Below are positions 22,901-26,233 of a stretch of DNA of 26,233 nucleotides, one piece after another. The notes under the pieces are model-generated. The model ran no database searches and had not been told where the DNA came from. It saw nothing but the letters and a program-made list of their open reading frames with translations. Source of the DNA: a virus. The translations under genes were made by a program, and so were the position numbers. The stretch lies in the IMG/VR virus record IMGVR_UViG_3300017751_000188, positions 1-26,233 of that record; one strand, written 5' to 3'. Within the stretch, counting starts at the first letter, position 1, and each line of letters starts with the position of its first letter.

Positions 22901-24274
22901 ACCTCCCGATCCAGTATTACTTTCAATTTTTACTTCTGAGCTATAAGTGTAACCATTATCACCAGTATTATAAATATATACAGCACCTTCATCCGAATCT
23001 TTTCCTGGTGCACCTACAGCTACTAATTTTGTCACAGCATCTAATGAAATAGAACTACCATAATCGTCGCCTGCAGCCGCATCTGAAGCATTTAAATCAG
23101 TATTTAATTTATCATACGCTGCAGCAACTAATGTTTGATTATCCCAGTTACCCATCGATGTTTTAAGCGTAGAATCCCATGGGTATGTAACATCAATTTC
23201 TTGATCTTGAAAAAACAATTTAAAAAATAAATCAATCGAATCGTTTGAACCACGTATTCTATAAAAATCAATTAGTCTTTGATAAAGAGCTCTTTTATTT
23301 ACATTAATATTTTTATCAATAGAAGGGGCGATTTCTCGCTGCATCATATCTAAAAGTTCTTCGTCAGTCTCATTAATATTTAAAGCATCTTCTAACGTAT
23401 TTAATTTAAAGGATGGATTAGAGATGACAAGATTTTGTACTGACGTACGAACTGTAATTTTTTTATTATTTAATCTTGCTGGTAATCCTACGATTGATAA
23501 TGTTCTTCCTGAGTTACTATCTAATGAAATATCAGTAGGTAAATTATCTACGTTAAAAATATTAATATCATCTACTGCAATATCATAATCAATTGAATTG
23601 TCTCCAACTGTTAAAATATTGCCTTCGAAGTCAATAATTTGCGCACTACGAGCAGCAGCTTGACTAAAAAACTTAGTATTTTTTAAATCCGGATCTGGTA
23701 TACGAATCGTTGCAACATTATTAATAACTACATCTTCAAAGGTTTCTATTTCTTTATATAGAAACTCTTCAGTATTCATAAATTTATAATATGCATCAAG
23801 GAAAGGCTGTATACCACCAGAATCAACATCCCCCGAATGATCTAAAAGTTGTTCTGGTATAAGATCATTAATTCTTAAATCTTCTTTTGATCGTGATAAT
23901 GTGCTACCAACAATATCATATTGGTCAAGACCAGAATTAGTATCGCTTACAGTTATAAAAGTATTAGCATCAAGAGTTTGAGGAATATCTATACTAATAG
24001 TTGATTCACCATTACCATTATCTAAAGTAAATGATACTATTTTAGGTATACCATCGATTCCTTCGGCCGATATTACTTGGCCAATAACAGGAACTATTTC
24101 ATTATATAAGCCTTCATTTTTGACTAATTTACTAGTAAAAACAATCTCAGTGCTGTTTGTTATTGCAGTTTTTACATCACCCGATAATGTTGTATCAAAG
24201 TCAACTTGTGTAGTACGACCTTCAATATAACCACGAGAAAATGAATCTAAATTTTTTAAACTTTTAACTGACAT
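19946..24274 (-). CDS. gp7: Baseplate wedge subunit gp7 with an inserted beta-propeller
   Basis: A 1442-residue protein; T4 gp7 has 1032. It is assigned from its place between gp6 and gp8 and from the marine gp7 pattern: an N-terminus with DSFSRGYIEGRTTQVDFDTT, a mid segment NVNKRALYQRLIDFYRIRGS (324-343) followed by LFFKLFF, and IQDSEFYQKFSYVIKAG then KLVHPAGFKYFGEILVVIKA (807-854). Between the last two lies an insert of about 400 residues with seven FG-GAP repeats (see separate entry). Residues 957-1340 hold GAGY, GTGY, GTGY and GLGY beta repeats and two copies of module C. A hydrophobic helix lies at about 916-930. In T4, gp7 starts wedge assembly with gp10, and gp8, gp6 and gp25 then add. 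The gene starts 3 bases after gp6 with GAGA (24281-24284) 6 bases upstream of the ATG. Confidence 0.8.
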   Translation of the reverse strand: MSVKSLKNLDSFSRGYIEGRTTQVDFDTTLSGDVKTAITNSTEIVFTSKLVKNEGLYNEIVPVIGQVISAEGIDGIPKIVSFTLDNGNGESTISIDIPQTLDANTFITVSDTNSGLDQYDIVGSTLSRSKEDLRINDLIPEQLLDHSGDVDSGGIQPFLDAYYKFMNTEEFLYKEIETFEDVVINNVATIRIPDPDLKNTKFFSQAAARSAQIIDFEGNILTVGDNSIDYDIAVDDINIFNVDNLPTDISLDSNSGRTLSIVGLPARLNNKKITVRTSVQNLVISNPSFKLNTLEDALNINETDEELLDMMQREIAPSIDKNINVNKRALYQRLIDFYRIRGSNDSIDLFFKLFFQDQEIDVTYPWDSTLKTSMGNWDNQTLVAAAYDKLNTDLNASDAAAGDDYGSSISLDAVTKLVAVGAPGKDSDEGAVYIYNTGDNGYTYSSEVKIESNTGSGGDKFGSVVSLSDEIVAISAPEDTEYNGGTAADSGTVEIWQRFLTQAPSTYQWRFQSKLSGSTGGLNFGKDISLDRDTLAVCVPGYVNADRSNGAIIVYKGTGSSWVQSQVIPTPLDVNENGENGWGEKVHLKGNYLIVSWPSRNNNTGSVSIFTKNQSTGLFNEIPEDILVPRTLDTGDLFGTSFDLDAITNPAKPICAISSPGSRSVYIFERHVASNNVVNWDLQDRLQPSVGQLDDGFGTSLKIFNNNVLVGAPLSDGIDDTNLITNCGLVYHFEKIDEWLQKSTYNEIKTANNKFGSFVEISKTDVYNLLVGTPLSSAGGHIINFNRPSQVGKYLNNEGFLSDKQKIQDSEFYQKFSYVIKAGRNISQWKNVYNKLVHPAGFKYFGEILVVIKAVRDVLGDGAGPEGPRTTITERTRDLFGNEITEERNVIAYSNAAAFRKTLSAMPGIQPGLMRDDLALLIIALASFFSPSTDARPNRSARLSIVKLETGGTIPADGVSIVEPGAGYNTAPTVTASDGSDAVFETEVNRFGEVVDVIVKGGHPLTTSTPTNSTSFIFDGTADNNRSTDTTVTAISTGGSRSSGSGIDGEVTIVIGADDTIESVTATTAGTGYKVGEVITIPGSDLGGGADLELIVNQVHSGTGYDTNSSLTVQPLSEVANSGTETAIGKVTDLTEITLASNPLTVGIFYKILDLGDATSANFNAISTEEYDRETWEVGDVFQAETTGSSLTTTAKLQVAEIGLTINLNITKKYRIPPIVSIASPDAIDSIGQPLSTNINAEARLTLNTEIPLDGTARLVLRNRYIVAFKGDATDANFNSIAKDQQTTWNVGDTFIAYNDGSVLSSTAATVVPYDADGKLNGFRITNAGLGYINDPEVKIISNSIHEKRVPTVIPIRIVTNGNDIQHIDDDTGRVTTTNVDRNNNYFARKIYNENPILGVKKFTGEYRIDQLSSFTIENVDTSSINNLNVNTIIQPEKDRSS
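19996..20003 (-). promoter_or_regulatory. Possible late promoter box TATAAATA upstream of gp8
   Basis: An exact TATAAATA on the minus strand inside the end of gp7, 59 bases before the gp8 ATG. It would give a leader of about 50 bases. Two similar boxes occur at 272-279 and 11760-11767. Chance cannot be excluded. Confidence 0.3.
20336..20482 (-). repeat. Beta-module C, gp7 copy 2
   Basis: gp7 residues 1265-1313: YIVAFKGDATDANFNSIAKD, then TTWNVGDTFIAYNDGSVL and STAATVV. It aligns with copy 1 at D-AT-ANFN-I, W-VGD-F-A and GS-L--TA. Confidence 0.8.
20684..20827 (-). repeat. Beta-module C, gp7 copy 1
   Basis: gp7 residues 1150-1197: YKILDLGDATSANFNAISTE, then TWEVGDVFQAETTGSSL and TTTAKL. The partner copy lies 115 residues later. 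From memory, the module (a YxI strand, G-T-FN-IG, then VGTxFTA..GTG) is common in marine phage structural proteins. Confidence 0.8.
21899..23107 (-). other. Seven-bladed FG-GAP beta-propeller inserted in gp7
   Basis: gp7 residues about 390-792. Seven FG-GAP type units begin at residues 405 (YGSSISLDAVTKLVAVGAP), 461 (FGSVVSLSDEIVAISAP), 524 (FGKDISLDRDTLAVCVP), 582 (WGEKVHLKGNYLIVSWP), 638 (FGTSFDLDAI, then ICAISSP), 697 (FGTSLKIFNNNVLVGAP) and 755 (FGSFVEISKTDVYNLLVGTP). Spacing is 56, 63, 58, 56, 59 and 58 residues. Most units continue with a G-VxIY/F strand and an aromatic-rich outer strand before the next FG. The last unit stops after its third strand (GHIINFNR), while the residues before unit 1 (YDKLNTDLNASDAAAGDD) look like the missing outer strand. 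That is the normal velcro closure of a propeller. Acidic turns such as GKDSDEG and NADRSNG could bind calcium. Confidence 0.85.
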
Positions 24275-24277
24275 ATA

Positions 24278-26140
24278 TTATCTCAATCTACTTGTAGTTG
24301 AATAATCAAGAGTTCCAGAAGGTCCTGAATATGCAATTTGATCAATTGATCCAGAAGCAAGAATACGTGAAGCTTCTATATTAATAATTTGATTTCTCTT
24401 TGGCGCAATATCTAATGAATCAGGAGCAATTGTTATTTGTATTGTCGTTGGTGTATCTACTGCAAAATTATTTAATGTAATTACTCCATTTAAAGTATTT
24501 ATTTCTCCTGCATCTGGTACTACAACCTGATTTTGCGCATTTACTACTTTATATACCATAACCTTTCTATTATTAGATCCTTCGATTTCTAAGTCTCCGA
24601 AGAAATGATCTATACCACCAATTTTAAATGCTGTACTGTCAATGCTAAATTCTTTTCCTTTTTTAATAAAGAATTTGCCGGCATAAGTTAAAGTAAATGT
24701 GTTATCGGCTTTTATTGTACTAGCATCTATGTTTTTATACATAAATGGTCTTATCGTAGAACTTGTAATTGCTGGATCAGAATTATCAACAAGAGTTAAT
24801 AATTCAGAGTGTCTAAATACACCATCAAACTTATTAAGTTGGTTAAAGTTATAATCTAAAATTGTATCAGTTACTAATGATTCAATTGCTTGTTTTGTTC
24901 TACTTGTAAGAGCAGGATTATATTTAAATATAACGTCTAGTTCGATATTTGTAAATTCTGGATCTAGTATTTCAGGTTTAATAGATACTGTATTTTTATT
25001 TTGTAAAATATCGACAATTTGATTTTTTTCATTTTGAGTAAGCACATTACCAATCAATGGCTTAATACTTAGATATGCTTTTCCATAATCAGGAATAACA
25101 TTATCTTCACCACCCCATGTAGAAATAGATTCGATATTAGCAAAGTTGCGCTGAATAATTGCAGCATAGTCCTGAGATGTAACTGCTCGATCCTGAGCTT
25201 GGAATGTAATAGGAGCATTAAATCTAATTGACTCTGTGGTCTCAGCTTGAGTACCACCAGTAGCTGTAGTAAGCGTAGTCACAGTTGTATTAATGTTACC
25301 AGTCAAAGTTGGAAAATCTGTTGTAAGAGTAAACGTATTTGCACCGTTTGCAGCTGGCCCATCAGTTGCAAGATAATCGAGTGTTACAATATTGTCATTT
25401 ACTGGCTTCTTACCAATAATACCATCACCAAAATATATTTGGAAAAAGCCACTTGAATTTTCTTGTAAATGATACACTTGGCTTAATGAATCGATTTCTT
25501 GTAATGTAGTAAATTTAACATAAGAATCAAATGCATTCGAATCTTGGTTTTCTTGAATACGAACTCGTAATGAAGATGTATCAGCGTTTAAATCAGAAAG
25601 CTGAAACTTTTGATTTTCTATTTCGTTATCTACTCGATACGATAGATATCTAAACTTACCTTGACCTAATGTTATCTCGTCAAATGTATATGTTTTACTA
25701 GCGTCATCTTCAACTAAAATAGCAGTTTGAGATTCTAAAGAAGAAAACGTATATGAAACACCATCAACAACTGAATTAAATTTAGTACCTCTTTCTACAA
25801 CAAGTGCCGAAGGAATTGTACCTTGATAAGCACTTACATCTACAACTAACTTTACTGTTGATCGTGGTGCTAGTATTGATCGTGGAGTATAACCGAGTAG
25901 TCCTGCACGTGATACAACATTACCACGAATTTGAGCTGAATCAAGAAATGCTTCGTTAAGAGCAAAGTGAGCTAGCATCGCATTATAATGTGTATTATAT
26001 GCAAGAACATCCATTAACACGTTTAGACCTGAACCTTCAAAGTCATAATCTTTAAATTGCGATTGTGACTTCATAAAGCTTTTTAAATTTTCCTTTATCT
26101 GATCAAAGTCTAATTCTGTAACATTTAAATTTGATGCCAT
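24278..26140 (-). CDS. gp6: Baseplate wedge subunit gp6 (baseplate J-like)
   Basis: A 620-residue protein, close to T4 gp6 (660). Residues 29-88 carry the family signature: FKDYDFEGSGLNVLMDVLAY, NTHYNAMLAHFALNEAFLDS, then AQIRGNVVSRAGLLGYTPRS. Residues 237-266 (FGDGIIGKKPVND, then LDYLATDGPAANG) and 303-347 (RFNAPITFQAQDRAVTSQDY, then NFANIESISTWGGEDN) are baseplate-J-like core segments. In T4, gp6 dimers form the inner ring that ties the six wedges together around the hub and interlock with gp25 and gp53. The gene follows gp25 with a 6-base gap and starts at the ATG at 26140, with AGG (26150-26152) in the last gp25 codons as ribosome site. Its composition is the most AT-rich of the window. 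Confidence 0.95.
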   Translation of the reverse strand: MASNLNVTELDFDQIKENLKSFMKSQSQFKDYDFEGSGLNVLMDVLAYNTHYNAMLAHFALNEAFLDSAQIRGNVVSRAGLLGYTPRSILAPRSTVKLVVDVSAYQGTIPSALVVERGTKFNSVVDGVSYTFSSLESQTAILVEDDASKTYTFDEITLGQGKFRYLSYRVDNEIENQKFQLSDLNADTSSLRVRIQENQDSNAFDSYVKFTTLQEIDSLSQVYHLQENSSGFFQIYFGDGIIGKKPVNDNIVTLDYLATDGPAANGANTFTLTTDFPTLTGNINTTVTTLTTATGGTQAETTESIRFNAPITFQAQDRAVTSQDYAAIIQRNFANIESISTWGGEDNVIPDYGKAYLSIKPLIGNVLTQNEKNQIVDILQNKNTVSIKPEILDPEFTNIELDVIFKYNPALTSRTKQAIESLVTDTILDYNFNQLNKFDGVFRHSELLTLVDNSDPAITSSTIRPFMYKNIDASTIKADNTFTLTYAGKFFIKKGKEFSIDSTAFKIGGIDHFFGDLEIEGSNNRKVMVYKVVNAQNQVVVPDAGEINTLNGVITLNNFAVDTPTTIQITIAPDSLDIAPKRNQIINIEASRILASGSIDQIAYSGPSGTLDYSTTSRLR

Positions 26141-26146
26141 GTCTAT

Positions 26147-26233
26147 TTACCTGAGTCGTCTTAAGTTAATTTCTACGTCAGCAACTTCATCAGTTGCCTT
26201 TATACTAAATACTACAGTAATTCTATATTCTGA
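26147..26233 (-). CDS. gp25: Baseplate wedge subunit gp25, C-terminal end only
   Basis: The last 28 codons of a gene entering from the right edge and ending in TAA at 26147-26149. The product reads SEYRITVVFSIKATDEVADV then EINLRRLR. A YRITV.FSI strand, an acidic turn and a final L-LRRLR/RVR strand are the usual end of T4-like gp25, the small lysozyme-like-fold wedge protein that sits at the sheath-baseplate contact. Its place directly before gp6 is the usual order in T4-like phages. Most of the gene is outside the window. Confidence 0.8.
   Translation of the reverse strand, partial: SEYRITVVFSIKATDEVADVEINLRRLR

Noticed and set aside
22969-22976. TATAAATA on the plus strand
   Set aside because: It is antisense to gp7 with no plus-strand gene downstream, and is expected by chance at this base composition.
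22756-23052. Plus-strand open frame of 98 codons, and the other plus-strand frames such as 718-939, 8655-8927, 9657-9968, 11823-12083 and 21063-21374
   Set aside because: They lie antisense inside recognised structural genes, encode biased low-information peptides, match no family I know and have no independent ribosome site. They are shadows of AT-rich repetitive genes.
1-26233. tRNA genes, rho-independent terminators, CRISPR arrays, insertion sequences, homing endonucleases, attachment sites
   Set aside because: None was seen. Gene junctions are 12 bases or less and contain no GC-rich hairpin followed by a T-run.

Overview
The window is about 26 kb of a T4-like myovirus genome, AT-rich and coding entirely on the minus strand. 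It holds one tightly packed late structural cluster: the end of gene 25, genes 6, 7 and 8 (baseplate wedge), a giant DUF4815-type protein, a 76-residue protein, a 3013-residue fibre protein, a 765-residue fibre with a C-terminal peptidase-S74 chaperone, and the start of one more small protein. The gp25-gp6-gp7-gp8 order and the recognisable wedge motifs make the T4-like assignment firm. The large low-complexity beta-rich proteins, with GGxGY repeats and small recurring modules, are the style of marine T4-like phages of cyanobacteria or SAR11-type bacteria. The host cannot be read from this sequence.

Layout, in transcription order (right to left): gp25 C-terminus (26147-26233), gp6 (24278-26140), gp7 (19946-24274), gp8 (18194-19936), DUF4815 protein (11837-18181), 76-aa coiled-coil protein (11602-11832), giant fibre (2561-11602), S74 fibre (261-2558), and a partial small structural protein (1-251). 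No gap between genes exceeds 12 bases. Several start sites carry Shine-Dalgarno sequences that lie in, or overlap the stop codon of, the upstream gene, so translation is probably coupled. There are no tRNAs, rRNAs, CRISPR arrays, insertion sequences or homing endonucleases, and no gene-free stretch.

How the parts fit together: gp6, gp7, gp8 and gp25 would form the baseplate wedges. The DUF4815 protein and the long fibre stand where T4 carries genes 9-12 (fibre connector, short-fibre network, short tail fibre), and probably build the peripheral baseplate and host-recognition apparatus. The S74 fibre would trimerise and then shed its chaperone.

Most notable: gp7 (1442 aa against 1032 in T4) contains seven FG-GAP repeats at a period of about 58 residues, reading as a complete seven-bladed beta-propeller with velcro closure inserted into the wedge protein. 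In addition, three families of short beta-modules recur across gp7, gp8, the DUF4815 protein and the giant fibre, which suggests modules shuffling among virion proteins of one genome. The S74 fibre and the distal end of the giant fibre are visibly richer in G+C than the wedge genes.
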